A DNA stretch of 64,000 nt from Magnolia sinica (taxonomy: Eukaryota; Streptophyta; Magnoliopsida; Magnoliales; Magnoliaceae), in assembly GCF_029962835.1 (NCBI RefSeq), contig NC_080583.1:72091158-72155157 (forward strand), given 5' to 3'. The notes under the pieces were generated by a model. The model was not told the DNA's origin and made no database searches. It saw nothing but the letters and a program-made list of their open reading frames with translations. Made by a program: the position numbers and the translations under genes. Shown piece after piece: positions 34,300-47,800 of this stretch; within the stretch, counting starts at the first letter, position 1, and the number at the start of each line of letters is the position of its first letter.

Positions 34300-35450
34300 A
34301 ACCATTCTCTGAGACATGATCCGAGGATCGACAGTTGTGAGTGCCTATCATTTCGCTTGTTGGATAGTGATGACTGTATAAATATACCTAAGACATCAAC
34401 CAATGCATGGAAACATGATCCAAGAGTCGACAGTTGTGAGTGGTGGTATTTTCGCTTGTTGGATAGTGAAGACTATACAAATATCCATGGTCATCAATCG
34501 ATGCATGAGGACATGATCCAAAGGTCGACAATTGTGAGCAATCATCTTTTCACTTGTTGGATAGTAAAGATTGTACATATACCCTCGGCTAGGGCTGTAA
34601 ATGGCTAGGTTTGAAGCGGGTTTAGCCAAAAACCAAATCCGCCCATTTACTAAATGGGTATAGGTCCAAATTTTAGACCCAAGCCCTTTTACTAAATGGG
34701 CAGGTCTGAGTCAACCCCATCGGACCCATTTATAAATGGGTTGGGTCTAATAGGTCTAGTTAAGGGATATCTAGATCCTCAACCAGACCCACTTATAAAC
34801 AGGTCTAACGGGTATCATGTCCTAAACTAAGCTGGCAAAATGGATGGACAAGGCAGATTTCTCACAAGCATCACAGTGGGCCCCATTTAGCATCCGAACG
34901 TAGGACTTTTTACAAAATCCTTTTACATGCAATATGCATACATCCTAATTCACTAATCCCACCATCTTCGGCACGTTGATTCGGATTCCATGGTGCCTCA
35001 TATTCTCAGCTGGACATGGGGTAGATTTCTCGTTTTCCCATGTTACTTGTCAAGTTATGTAAGCATTTTTACCGGGTCTAAACGGGTTCGAGTCTGGATG
35101 GGTCCCTTACAACATAGACAAGACCCGCCCATTTATTAAACAGGTTTGGGTTGGGTCGGGTCGGGTCTAGTCTAATATAAAGGAAAATAGATCCACCTGT
35201 TCAACATTTGGGTATGTTCTTGGACCTAGACCCTTATCATTTAACAAACGGGTCGGGTCTAGGTACCCCATCGGGTCCGCTGGCCCATTTACAACCCTAT
35301 CCTCAACCCATCAACTGATGCACTGAATCCAAGGGTCAACAGTTATGAGCGGCTTTTTTCTTATTGGATAATGAAGACTGTACAAATATCTCTGGGCCAT
35401 CAACTGATGCACTGAGACATAATCCAAGAGTCGACAATTGCGAGCGGTCA
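34300..35450. repeat. Tandem repeat of about 100 bp inside the MULE coding region, split by a MITE
   Basis: Five imperfect units (near 34313, 34409, 34511, 35325 and 35411) share GACATGATCCAAGAGTCGAC, AGTTGTGAGTGG and TTGTTGGATAGTGAAGACTG. The MITE at 34590 sits between the third and fourth units. Confidence 0.85.
34590..35299. mobile_element. MITE with TAGGGCTGTAAATGG inverted termini
   Basis: Starts TAGGGCTGTAAATGG and ends CCATTTACAACCCTA, 15 bp perfect inverted repeats. A possible degenerate 8-bp duplication (CCCTCGGC at 34582-34589, TCCTCAAC at 35300-35307) suggests hAT. The body is rich in GGGTCGGGTC and CATTTACTAAATGGG motifs in both orientations. Confidence 0.8.
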
Positions 35451-35936
35451 TCAACCTTTGACCTGAATTTTAGTTTACCGATAAGTGAAAAATATGCAAA
35501 TATTCCTGAATCACCAACTCAATCGAGTCATACTCCATTGAATGTCATGGTGGTGCCATCCACAATTTTGCGATTAGATATACATGTAGATGATGTTGCA
35601 TTCATTAACGTAAGTTTTTTGAGTTATCCAAATTTGGTCAATGATCCTAATGAAATTGCCGTTAGACAAATGTTTAAGGATAAGAGTCGATTAAAGGATA
35701 TTATGAGCAAGTATGCGATGTGAAACCACTTTCATTAATACATGGCCTTGAAATAAAATAAGCAAAGATACACTATTAAATATCTTATAGAAAATTGTAG
35801 TTAAAGGTTGTATACATTAAGACTATATGACTCTAGGATCTTCAAAATAAAGATATAAAACCTAAACACGCACGTAACATGTCATATGAGGGGAGGGGGA
35901 GTGATCGATGTAGAGCAGCTTCTAAGGGGATGGGGA

Positions 35937-36230
35937 TGTTGGGGGCCTTGCACAAAACCTTACGATTTAGTGTCCCAAAACAAACCAGAATTATGGGATA
36001 ATAATGAAATAAATCAAAGCATAAACCACACGACACCAGAGAATTTTACATGAAAAACTCTCAAAGAGGTAAAAACCATGGGACCTCATCCAGATCAACA
36101 ATCCACTATAAAGTAGAATGTTACAACTGATCACAAGCACACACTGCTTGGATCAAACCTTCTTCACTCAAGCAGGAGTGGATAAACAATAAGAGAACAA
36201 AAGAAAAAAAGGAGAGATCTCACCAATCAC
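35937..36230 (-). repeat. copia-2 3' LTR, left piece
   Basis: Aligns to 52780-53080 of the right LTR (TGTTGGGGGCCTTGCACAAA start). It ends with ATCAC, which is repeated at 48289-48293 after the gypsy insertion. Confidence 0.92.
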
Positions 36231-37541
36231 TAATTGCTTGCCTCCAAGTGCAGAGGTTCGTAAGTAGTATCCCATGAATACAGGGTCGATCCCACAGGGA
36301 GATGAATTGTGAGAAGAAAAAAATAATCAAATGCAAAACAAACTAAGTAATAAAAATTAATCTGATGATTTGATTTTGGGATTTTTGAATGGATGTAATT
36401 GAACTGAATAAAATAACACTCAAGCTTCAAAGTTCCACACATAGGTTAATGTTCCAAAATCATAATGACTTGGATAACACAACTAGGATCTGAACAATAT
36501 GGTCAGCCTAATTGAAAAATAAAACAGTTTAAATATTTTAATAAATGATATAAAAGATTAGAAAATGATGGATTTGTACCATTGACATATATTCTCAAGC
36601 GCCAGTGATTTTAAGTATTCAATATCTATAGGATAATGAATATCAAAGAAATATAACAAGTTGAGAATATCTCCTATCTAGGAAATCTGATTGATATAGG
36701 GTAAGCCTATCCATCAATGTGGATCTCATATGCTGGAAACATATGGATCTCACAAGAGGATAAAAAAATAAAACCTAAATAATAGATAACATGCATACAC
36801 CATTCTTCTCATCATTAAAACAATCAATCATCATAATCCTAAAAAAATGTTAAACCCATGTGCTTCCCTTCTAGATTGGGTTAGAAGGAACTTAGAAAAA
36901 CATAATTAAATTGCAGAAATAAAAAGCAACAAGAAAGAAAGAAAAAAAATGCAAATAGAAAAGATCTAAAAAAAAAAAAAAAAAAACAACTCATAAAGCT
37001 TTAATAAAAGTAAAAACTCTTTAACAACCCTAAATATTGCTCTTGAGTGCTTCTAATGATGTTTTAGAATGCCCTAGGAGGCCCTATTTATAAGTAGGGA
37101 ACTCTAATTTTCGTACAAAGTTGAAAATCCTAGAAAATGCCTCAAATATACGTATTTTTTCAAAATAGACTTCTCGCTGCATAATTCGTTTAAAACAGAC
37201 TTTCTACTGCATAGTTTTCCAAAATAGACTTCAGAGCTTTAGAATACACTTTTCAGGACGATTTCAGGATTCTTCACTTCAAATCTTCGATTCTTTTCAT
37301 TCCCTACTTGGTTTTCTTGGATCTTTGGCATGTGAATTCTTCAATCTTAGTTTCCTAAGATCCATCCCTTGCCTTGGTGATTTTTGAGCATCAAATTCTT
37401 ACTTTTTAGTACTATTTTTCAATCCAAGTTCTTAAATTCACTTTGCAACACATACATGAGTAAAATAGAATATTAAAATGATTTATGTTCATAAAACTAA
37501 GATATAAATAGAAAAAATTATGTAATATTTGAGTCTCAACA
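36231..37541 (-). repeat. gypsy 3' LTR
   Basis: 1311 bp, from TAATTGCTTGCCTCC to GAGTCTCAACA on the plus strand. Aligns to 44845-46019 plus 48119-48288. Confidence 0.92.
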
Positions 37542-37559
37542 CACCCCCCAACCAGCATT

Positions 37560-38900
37560 TTGCTAGTCCCGAGCAAAATAAGCGAAGAAAAATAAAAATA
37601 AAAATAAAAATAAAAATTATTTTTTAAAAAATAAGATTTAAATGAAAAAAATTCTAACTACACCACTTTCACAGGTAATCTCGATTGCATTTAGCATATG
37701 TAACAAGCCTTTAAATCCCTAGGTTTTCCCTAGTGGACGAGTTATAGTCTTGTAAGGGTTTCTAAAAATATTACCCATAAACATTGAAAACAAGAAAAAT
37801 ATTTCAACACTAAAAAATTTATACAATTATGCCCACATTCATCATATGAATTCTAAAACAAAACAATACTTAACATAAGTCTGAAGTTAGTTAGAATCTC
37901 AATTTGCTAATCCATTACATCCTTGAGTTTAGAGACCTAATCAAAATTTAGAATAGTTAGGATCCAATATACTTAGGTGCTCCATGACATTACTCTGACT
38001 TTGAGAAATATGCATGTTCTCTATCATAATTCCTTTCAATCATTCCAAGAATATGAGATCTCTAGTTATTTCATTTTCTTCATATTATTTATTCATTTAT
38101 CATTATATCCTCATTATTATAGACCACCCTTAGATGAAGATTCCCACTGGGTTTGCTTCATAATATAAGGTATCGTACTTGTAGTGGTAACAGTAATGGA
38201 TACTTATGTATCCTTACTCTGGATTACTGACACGATTGTTATGGTCATTGCATTCATGCTCTAAAATAAAAATTTCTTTTTTCTATCACTCTTTTTTTCC
38301 TTTAATATTCTCTCTTTTAAACATATATCAATGGTACTAGTTCATTCAACCTTGTTTGAATCAAAAGTTGTTAATCTAGTTCACATATCATATTTCTCAC
38401 TTAGTTAGATAGGGTGTATTATGAATTCAGTACATCAAATTACAACTTACTTTAAACTAGTAATTAGATAATTGAACTCAAGTTTATAATTTTCAGTTAT
38501 AAGAATTCTGACTACTATCATCCTAGAATAAATATTAACTTTGCCTTTGGAATTCGCATAATATCATGTTTACATTCTTGTATATAAACATATTATTTTG
38601 AAAATGTTGAAATTTTTTTTTCCATAAACCTAAAAAAAACTAGAGAAAAAAAAACTTAAACTTAATTGAAACGTAAAAATAATAAAAAAAATATTAAAAT
38701 AAACTGAAACCTAAAAAAAAAAAAAAACATTTACATGGATGACTATCCACACCCCCAACCTAAAATCTACATTGTCCCCAATGTAATGCAGAGAACAATA
38801 AAAATAAAAGAAATGGTGGATAGTATCTGCCATGAAAAACTCACCTGCTATGTGACACTAAAAAAAATTGAATATGATACAAATCCTACACAAATGCTCC
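37560..38900. other. gypsy non-coding region between integrase and 3' LTR
   Basis: AT-rich with A runs. No open frame above about 90 codons. Small ORFs seen (37977-38168, 38735-39004) have no recognised domain and the second overlaps integrase antisense. Confidence 0.6.
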
Positions 38901-38915
38901 GTCAGACTAGGAGCA

Positions 38916-40214
38916 TCAATATAAATATTCTGGCTCATGAAGAGGGACGGACTCCTCTCCCAAATGAAAGTTTTCCACATAAGGCTTCAATCTCCGACTA
39001 TTAACCTTGTACACATTGTCATTACGTGGATTCTCAATTTCAACAGCCCAATGAGTATAAACATTCTTCACAATGAAGGGTCCTGTCCATCTTGATCTTA
39101 ACTTTTTCGGAAAGAACTGGAGACGGGAATTGTACAATAGGACCTTTTACTGAGGTTCAAAATTCTTCCTCAGGATATTTTTGTCATGAAAAGTTTTGGT
39201 CCTCTCTTTGTAAATTTTAGAATTTTCATAGGAGTCTCTCCTCAGCTCCTCTAATTCATTCAACTCTAATTTCCTTTGTCCACTTGCTTGATCCATATCA
39301 AAGTTTAATTTCCTTATTGCCCAGCAGGTTCTATGTTCCAATTCCACAGGCAAGTGGCAAGCCTTTCCATACACCAATCTGTATGGAGACATTCCAATCG
39401 GGGTCTTATAAGCAGTCCTATAAGTCCATAAAGCGTCAGATAGTCTGAGGGACCAATCCTTCCTATCTGGCCTTATAGTTTTCTCTAAAATGTATTTGAT
39501 TTCCCGATTAGAAATCTCAACTTGCCCACTCGTTTGTGGGTGGTTTGGGGTGCTCACTTTAGGCTTGATGTCATATTTCTTCATCAAAGCTTCAAATGTC
39601 CTATTGCAAAAGTGAGACCCGCCATCACTAATGATAGCCTTTGGAGTTCTAAATTTAGCAAAAATATTTTCCTTGAGGAATCGTATGATCACTTTGTTGT
39701 CATTGGTCCTACTTGGAACTGCCTTAATCCACTTTAAAACATAGTCCACACCAACCAATATATAAAGAAAACCAAAAGAAGATGGAAATGGACCCATAAA
39801 ATCAATACCCCAACAATCAAAAATCTCCAATGGTAAAATTGGGGATAAAGGCATCATGTTACGCCGGGGCACTCTTCCCAACATTTGACATCTATCACAA
39901 GCAACACAGAAAGCATGGGTGTCTTTAAACATGGTGGGCTAGTAAAAACCACACTGCAGGATTTTTGCAGTAGTTTTCTTAGCAGAAAAATGGTCACCAC
40001 ATGCTTCCATGTGACAAAAAGAAATAACACTTCGAACTTCATCCTCTGGGACACAACGTCTAAAAATTTGATCAGTCCCATATTTATATAAATATGGGTC
40101 ATCCCAGAAGAAGTTCCTAACCTCGGTTTCAAAATGCTTCCTATCTTGTGACTTCCAATGATATGGCATTTTTCCCGTTACAAGATAGTTCACTATATCT
40201 GCATACCAAGGCAA
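38916..40214 (-). pseudogene. gypsy integrase, one or two stops
   Basis: 39939-40214 has the zinc-binding region (a H..H..C..C pattern including SFCHMEACGDHFSAKKT). After a stop, 39147-39932 carries the end of the zinc region (CVACDRCQM) and the catalytic core ([21 protein letters not shown]; a glutamate in [16 protein letters not shown]35E pattern). 38916-39137 has the C-terminal domain (LRSRWTGPFIVKNVY). Stops at about 39936 and 39144 interrupt. Confidence 0.9.
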
Positions 40215-40253
40215 TTTGGAGATCGCAAATAATTGTTCATCAGGGAAAGTGTC

Positions 40254-42854
40254 CTAGATATGTATCTCCTCAGTGGAATCATCTAACACCAATCTAGAAA
40301 GGTGATCAGCCACTACGTTTTCTACTCCTTTCTTATCTTTTATCTCTAAGTCAAATTCTTGGAGTAGGAGGATCCATCTCAAAAGTCTCGGCTTTGCATC
40401 CTTCTTAGATAACAAATATTTCAAAGCCGAGTGGTCCGTGAAAATGACCACTTTGGATCCCAGTAAGTAGGACCTAAACTTATCCAAAGCAAAAACTACT
40501 GCAAGTAACTCTTTTTCAGTTGTTGAGTAGTTCACTTGGGCCGAGTTTAGAGTTTTACTCGCATAGTGAATAACGTAGGGCTATTTTTCTTTCATTTGAC
40601 CCAAAACAGCCCCTATGGCATAATCACTTGCATCGCATATTAGTTCAAAAGGAAGTGTCCAATCTGGTGGACGCATGATAGGTGTAGTGGTAAGGGATGA
40701 TTTAATTTTATTAAAGGCACTTGTATACTCATTTGTCCACTTAAATGGAACATCCTTTTGAAGAAGATTAGTCAAGGGTCTAGTAATGACACTAAAGTCT
40801 TTGATGAATCTTCTATAAAAACCAGCATGCCCTATAAGTGATCTAATATCTCTAACAGTTCGGGGGATAGGTAGATTAGCTATAATGTCGAGTTTTGAGC
40901 GATCTACCTCGATTCCATTTTTGGAGATAACATGGCCCAAAACAATTCCCTTTTGAACCATGAAATGACATTTCTCCCAATTTAAGACAAGGTGTTTCTC
41001 TTCACACCTAGACAAGACAAGAGATAAATTGTTGAGGCATTCCTCAAAACTACTCCCAAATACAGAGAAGTCGTCCATGAAAACCTCAAGAAACTTTCCA
41101 ACCATATTTGAAAAAATGCTTAACATACACCGTTGGAAAGTTGCTGGGGCGTTACACAATCCAAATGGCATCCGTTTGAAAGCAAACGTGCCAAATGGAC
41201 AAGTGAACGTGGTTTTCTCTTGGTCTTCAAGGGCTATCTCTATTTGGTTATATCCAGAATATCCATCAAGAAAACTATAAAAGGAGTGACCTGCTACCCT
41301 CTCTAAAACTTGATCAATGAATGGTAGAGGGAAATGGTCCTTCTTTGTGACCTGATTCAATTTTCTATAGTCAATGCAAACACGCCAACCAGTGGTGACA
41401 CGTGTTGGTATGAGTTCATTATTAGAATTCTGCATAATAGTTATTCCGGATTTCTTTGGGACTACTTGAGTTGGACTCACCCAAACACTATCGGATATTG
41501 GGTAGATGATTCCCACATCCAACAATTTGATCACCTCATTTTTTACAACTTCCATCATGTTTGGATTGAGACGCCTTTGAGGTTGTCTAATTGGTTTGGC
41601 GTCCTCATCGAGGTGGATCCGATGGGTGCATATAGAAGGGCTTATACCCTTGATGTCAGAAATGGTCCAGCCCAAGGCTCCTTTGTGGTCCCTTAGAACT
41701 TTCAATAATTTAATCTCTTGATCCTTCTCTAAAAATGAAGAGATCACCACAGGATAAGTTTTATTTTCACCTAAGTATACATACTTAAGCTCATTTGGTA
41801 GTGGTTTTAAATCAAGCTTTGGAACATTGGTTGGTGATGGCAGAGGTCGCAAGTCCTCGATAGATAGGATTTGAGTGCGCGGTCTCCATTGGTACATACC
41901 AATGTCCTGGGTGGTAGTGCTTTCATTATCATCAGAAATTTCAGCAAGCACTTTTTCTAAATCAGAAATTTTCAAGTCCCCAAAGACATGAATCAATTTT
42001 TTAATCAGATTAGGTTCCAATTCCTCTTCTTCTATTAAGCAGTCCATGAAATTCAACTTATGGATTTCATTATTATCAATGGGCTGCTTACATAGATTGA
42101 AAATATTTAGCTCTAGAGTCATGTTACCAAAAGATAAGTTCATCATTCCATTTCTGCAATTTATGATTGCATTTGAAGTTGCTAGGAATGGACGGCCTAA
42201 AATGATGGGAACTTGAGCGCTAGAATTTACACATGGTTCAGTGTCTAGTACAATAAAATCCACGGGGAAGTAGAATTTCTCCAGTTGGACTAGCACGTCC
42301 TCTAAAATTTCTCTTGGTACCTTAATAGAGTGGTCAGCGAGTTGAAGTGTAATCGTAATTGGTTTGAGCTCGCCTAACCCCATTTGTTTGTAAACCAAAT
42401 AAGGTATTAAGTTGACGCTTGCACCCAAATCTAGCAAAGCATGCTCAATTTGAAAATTCTCAATAATACAAGGAATAGTGGGACTTCCCAGGTCTTTGTA
42501 TTTGGGTACAACCCTTTGTTGAATGATAGCGCTCACTTTCTCAGTAAGGAAGGCCTTTTTGTACACATTTAATTTCCTTTTTACAGTGCACAAGTCCTTG
42601 AGATATTTAGCATATGATGGAATTTGTCTAATAGCATCAAGCAGAGGAATATTAACAGTAACCTTTTAGAGCACATCCAACACCTCTTGATATTTCATGG
42701 GGACAGTTGGATTCCGAAGTCTAGATGGGAACGGAACTGGAGGCTCATATGACTTAGTCTCTTTATCCTTTTGCTGTTGCGGCTCTTGAACCATAGCCGG
42801 TTCATCATTTTCTTGAGACAGTGGTTCATCCTCCGGTATTTCTACCGGTTGCAT
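40254..42854 (-). pseudogene. gypsy protease, reverse transcriptase and RNase H, nearly intact
   Basis: 42666-42854 is the lead-in. The frame 42593-40581 (670 aa) carries the aspartic protease (LLDLGASVNLIPYLV, about residue 54) and a full RT domain (GWRVCIDYRKLNQVTKKDHFPL; catalytic FMDDFSVFGSSF at about residue 505, plus about 41070-41081), then the RNase H start (CDASDYAIGAVLGQ). A stop at 40578 interrupts. 40254-40535 resumes with [20 protein letters not shown] and VVADHLSRL. Reads as one polyprotein but for a few stops. Function would be copying element RNA into DNA. Confidence 0.92.
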
Positions 42855-43010
42855 TATCTTGTTATCGACCTCTTTTCCACTTCTTAAGGTAATGATGGCC
42901 TTAACTTATTCATGATGTAGTTCACTTGGATTTGAGTCTTCAATGAAATGTGTGTTTCGAGGGTTTGGCATAGGTTGAGAAGGAAGGGTGCCTTTTTCCC
43001 TAGCATTTAG

Positions 43011-44338
43011 TTAAGTCTCAATCCTAGCCACAGCTGTCTTTAATTCCTGATTTGATTGGATTAGAGACTGATTCATTTGAGCTTGAGAGTTCATGAATGT
43101 GGTCAATGCATCCTCCACAGATGATCGCTTTGGTGGGGGCACATATGGTGCATTGTTAGGTGCCCCAAAGAAGTTATTTTGTGGAGGCATTTGAGGTGCG
43201 TTAGGCGCATTAATTTGTGGTCCATTCCTCCAACTAAGATTAGGATGGTTATACAAATTTGGATTATACGTGTTCCCCATTAGTTACATAATTGACCTTT
43301 GATAATTATTTATAGCATTTGCTTGATCATGCTCATGCGTGATATTTTGTACAACTGAGATTATTGGACAATCCTTTGTGTCATGGTCTGTACCACCACA
43401 AATGCTACAAAAATTACCTAAGGAAGTGTTTGCTTTAACCATATCAACCTTCCTAATTTCCAAGGCTTCGACCTTTCTAGCCAATGCAGCGAATTTTGCA
43501 TTAAGGTCGTCTTCCTCTCTTAGGACATACATTCCCGCTTTCTCTCTAGGAATGGGTCTAGTTTGGTCTGATTTAGTAGAGACATCCCATGTCTGCGTAT
43601 TCTCTGCTAACAAATCTAGAAAATCCCAAGCCTCATTATGATCTTTGTCAAGAAAGGTTCCACCACACATCATCTCTATGAACTGACGGGTATCCATGGT
43701 GAGCCCCTTTCGGAAAGCATCAATCACATGCCATGGTTCATAACCATGATGTGGACAAGTAATTAGAATGTCTTTGAAGTGCTCCCAAGCTTGAAAAAAT
43801 AGTTTATTCCCCTTTTGGTAGAATGACATGATTTCTTATTTTAGTGCATTTGTTTTGTACTCGGGAAAGAACTTTTTCAAAAACTCTCTACTTAAGGCTT
43901 GCCATGAAGTGATGGTATAGGTCTTAGAGAGTTGAGTCAGGCTTTGGCCCGATCCTTTAGAGAAAATGAGAATAACCTAAGCTTAAGTACATCCCTATTG
44001 CCATTGTTTACTTGTAACGTTGCAATTACTTCCTCAAAATCCTTGAGGTGCAAGTAGGGGCTTTCAGAATCCAAGCCATGAAATTTAGGAATTAATTGAA
44101 TCACACCTGGTTTAAAATCAATGTTCCCTATGTGAGCAGAGAACACTATGTAAGATGGTAAAGTTAATCTCTCAGGTTGTAAATGTTCACGTAAAGTTCG
44201 TGGTTGGTTTAACACATTCCTATGAACTTCATTTTCATCCTCAAGAGGAGGATTATGTTGATTTTCTCTATTTTGATTTATAATTGGATCTGGCAGATTT
44301 GAATTTGGATTATCAACTGAGTCTGCCATGGAATCCAA
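43011..44338 (-). pseudogene. gypsy gag, nearly continuous
   Basis: ATG at 44338 opens 133 aa with TLREHLQPERLTLPSYIVF and IPKFHGLDSESPYLHLKDFE, an Athila-type gag start, stopping at 43937. 43284-43829 continues (HGYEPWHVIDAFRKGLTMD, MMCGGTFLDKDHNEAWDFLD) and ends with a zinc knuckle CSICGGTDHDTKDC. 43011-43280 is a proline/asparagine-rich tail. Two or three stops or frame changes separate the parts. Confidence 0.85.
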
Positions 44339-44517
44339 GTGATGTTGAGTGCCTCTTCTAAGTGAATAATAAAGGCCTGGAATTAGTCCCCCTTCAGAGG
44401 AGAGTCAATTGTTTTGATCCCTACTCCAATGGGACATAAACCATCCACACCACACAACAAATACCACTAATTCATATCGCAAGTATGATAGTACTTAAAA
44501 TAAAAATAAAAATTTAA

Positions 44518-44665
44518 ATCAACAACCCACGTGGCAGGGCCAACCATGAGGGTTCAACCCATAAAGCAAAATAAATCAACAACCCAGGTGGTAGGGCTGA
44601 CCATGAGGGTTCAGTCCACAAAGTAAAATAAATCAACAACCCAGGTGGCAGGGCTGACCTTATGT
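44518..44665. repeat. 57-bp tandem repeat, 2.5 copies, in the gypsy leader
   Basis: ATCAACAACCCAGGTGGCAG-type units start at 44518, 44575 and 44632. They lie between the gag start and the primer site, i.e. in the transcribed leader. Confidence 0.9.
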
Positions 44666-44844
44666 AATAGTTAGTGCTTGAAAGACCCAACTGAATTTAT
44701 TTTCAAAGAAAAAGAAAAGAAAAAAATAAAAAAAATAAAAAAAAATCTATAGAAAATCTGGAGGGTTTAGAAGAAAACTTACCTTAGCTATCTTACACAG
44801 ATCTGATCTATCTCAGTCTCTCCCCGGCAACGGCGCCAGAAACT

Positions 44845-47800
44845 TAATTGCTTGCCTCCAAGTGCAGAGGTTCTAAGTAGTATCCCGTGAATACATGGTC
44901 GATCCCACAGGGAGATGAATTGTGAGAAGAAAAAAATAATCAAATGCAAAACAAACTAAGTAATAAAAATTAATCTGATAATTTGATTTTGGGATTTTTA
45001 AATGGATGTAATTCAACTGAATAAAATAACACCCAAGCTTCAAAGTTCCACACATAGGTTAATGTTCCAAAATCATGATGACTTGGATAACACAATTAGG
45101 ATCTGAGCACTATGGTCAGCCTAATCGGAAAATAAAACAGTTTAAATATTTTCATAAATGATATAAAAGATTAGAAAATGATGGATTTGCACTATTGACA
45201 TATATTCTCAAGCTCCAGTGATTTTAAGTATTCAATATCTATAGGATAATGAATATCAAAGAAATATAACAGGTTGAGAACATCTCCTATCTAGGAAATC
45301 TGATTGATCTAGGGTAAGCCTATCCATCAATGTGGATCTCATATGATGGAAACATATGAATCTCACAAGAGGATAAAAAAATAAAACCTAAATAATAGAT
45401 AACATGCATACACCATTCTTCTCATCATTAAAACAATCAATCATCATAATCTTAAAAAATTATTAAACCCATGTGCTTCCCTTCTAACTTGGGCTAGAAA
45501 GAACTTAGAAAAACATAATTAAATTGCAGAAATAAAAAGCAACAAGAAAGAAAGAAGAAAAAAATACAAATAGAAAAGATCTAAAATAAAAAAAAACAAC
45601 TTATAAAGCTTTAATAAAACTAAAAACTCTTTAAAAACTCTAAATATTGCTCTTGAATGCTTCTAATGATGTTTAAGAATGCCCTAGGAGGCCCTATTTA
45701 TAAGTAGGGAACTCCAATTTTCGTACAAAGTTGAAAACCCTAGAAAATGCCTCAAATATACGTATTTTTTCAAAATAGACTTCTCGCTGCATAGTTCATT
45801 TAAAACAGACTTCCTGCTGCGTAGTTTTCCAAAATAGACTTCAGAGCTTTAGAATACACTTTTCAGGACGATTTCAGGATTCTTCACTTTAAATCTTCGA
45901 TTCTTTTCATTCCCCACTTGGTTTTCTTGGATCTTTGGCATGTGAATTCTTCAATCTTGGTTTTCTAAGATCCATCCCTTGCCTTGGTGATTTTTGAGCA
46001 TCAAATTCTTACTTTTTAGCAACTGCTCACTCCCCAAGTATAGGGTTGTGATGTAGTAATAAACTCGGTAAGACCGAGGTCGAATCCACAGGGACTGATA
46101 CCTGTACGTTATCTGAAACCAAGTAGAACTAGAACTAGACTAAGATGTGATCTAAACCAAATAGAATTTAAGGAGTAATTGTGGAATAATTATCTAAAAC
46201 TTTAAGGAATTCAGAGGAAGGAAACTAGGGATTCAGAGGATCCACTTGTAGAGATCAGGGAGATCTTATGCTTGCATCAAGGATTATGGAATTAAACTGA
46301 ACTTCTTCTGATATAATTTTAAAGAGATGAAAGGTATATAAATTAGAATAGATTCCATCACCACACCATGCCCAGGAGACAAAGTTAACAAAGGAATTAA
46401 ACTAATTACCAACCAATCAACATGCCATGAAGGTTAGGAAGGGTACTATCATCCAACCATGCCCAGGAGACGATGGTGAACAACAGGGCCTCCTGACGTC
46501 ATAAACATTAAAAGAGAAAAAGAAATATTCAAAGCCATTGCAAATCCATTGTAATTTCAGTCACAACAGACCATTAAATACTGAGAAAATATTCCTTGAA
46601 TTATCAACTTAAAAATCAAATTAAGTTCAGAAATTTTAAATTAAATGCATAGAATAAACTCTCCCATCTCGCTACAAGCTTCACCTCTTAGCCCTAGCTA
46701 AGAGGTTTAGCCACACATGAATGGGCTGAATAAAACAACAAAATAAAAAAAATAACAAGAGAAAGAAAAGAACAAGGAAAGAGAGAAACCAGCTTCCTCC
46801 TTTTGCTCACGTCCCAAACCTTCCCTGTACTCCCACGGCCTCCACCTCTCCCGCTCCAAGCCCCTCCCGTTGTCTCTTATAGCCAGCCTCAGTCGGCTGA
46901 GTGTTGGTTCGAGATTACGCACTCCCCTGCGTAAGATTTGTTTACGCAAAGAGACTTCCGCAGCAGCAGTTCTGCGAAACCTTGGGTTGTGATTGATCCG
47001 ATTTTAGTCGGATATCATGGGATTTTCCACCATCAAGACCTTTCAAATTGTTGGCCATCTGATGTCTGGTGGCCCACCAGACAAATTATTCTTAAACTGT
47101 TGATTGGTCGGTCCTGTTTGATTGGACGATTTGCGAAAGTGCCTCCCAGGTGTTGCGGCTGTCTTGCGTGAGAAATCAGCAGACTCCAAATTTTCTACTT
47201 GCTTCCCTTCCAAAAGGACAACGTCCTCTGGGAGATTTGTGGCAGACCTACATGATGAGCGGTTGGAAAGGAAATTTTGAGTGTCTGAAGTATACGATTA
47301 TTGAATGAGATCAATTTTCAGGCACTGTCGATGGTGGGGCCCACAGTTTGGAATGTAGCAGACATTGGGTATCAAGATCCATGGATACATGAAAATCTGA
47401 CTTAAAATAATAGGATCTGGATGGTTGGATTAGGTCAGGTCAATGGATTTCAATTATAAATCCTGTTTTTGGAGAAACTCCTTTTGTACGGTCGGTTCGA
47501 TCTTCTGGAGTGACTGGATGGTCCGAATTGACCATGTGATCGAAGGTAGTGGCCCACTAGATGTCAACCGCGACTATCTGTTCGCGTTCATAGTGGCAGA
47601 AAAATCGGAATTCGATTCCTGTGTTGCCATGCAAGTTTAGTGCAAAAAGTGTACTATGTACATTGTATGATGATTATGAGAAATCCACACCATCCATCTT
47701 GTTCCCCATTTCATTTGAGCCGTGGGGGCCGAAGTTAAAGCGTATCTGGACAGCGGGTGGGCCCCAAATCAGGGTTTTATGGACTGATCTATTAGTTCAG

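Larger units (their letters stand above)
33850..35936 (+). pseudogene. MULE transposase, N-terminal part, decayed
   Basis: ATG at 33850 opens MALPPILCYYDGEFVYE, a MULE-type N-terminal start that stops at 33964. Related reading resumes (EYDVRLKVVYIGHGCKSIP). After a repeat block and a MITE, 35560-35722 reads RLDIHVDDVAFINV and VRQMFKDKSRLKDIMSKYAM, the start of the MuDR-type DNA-binding domain. Past a TGA it reads on (NKQRYTIKYLIENC, then a HVTCHMRG stretch like the zinc-ligand HTC) up to the copia-2 insertion at 35937. The transposase would cut the inverted termini. This copy is broken by several stops. Confidence 0.72.

Noticed and set aside
41029..41696. Plus-strand frames opposite the gypsy pol
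   Set aside because: Shadows of the long minus-strand protease-RT frame.
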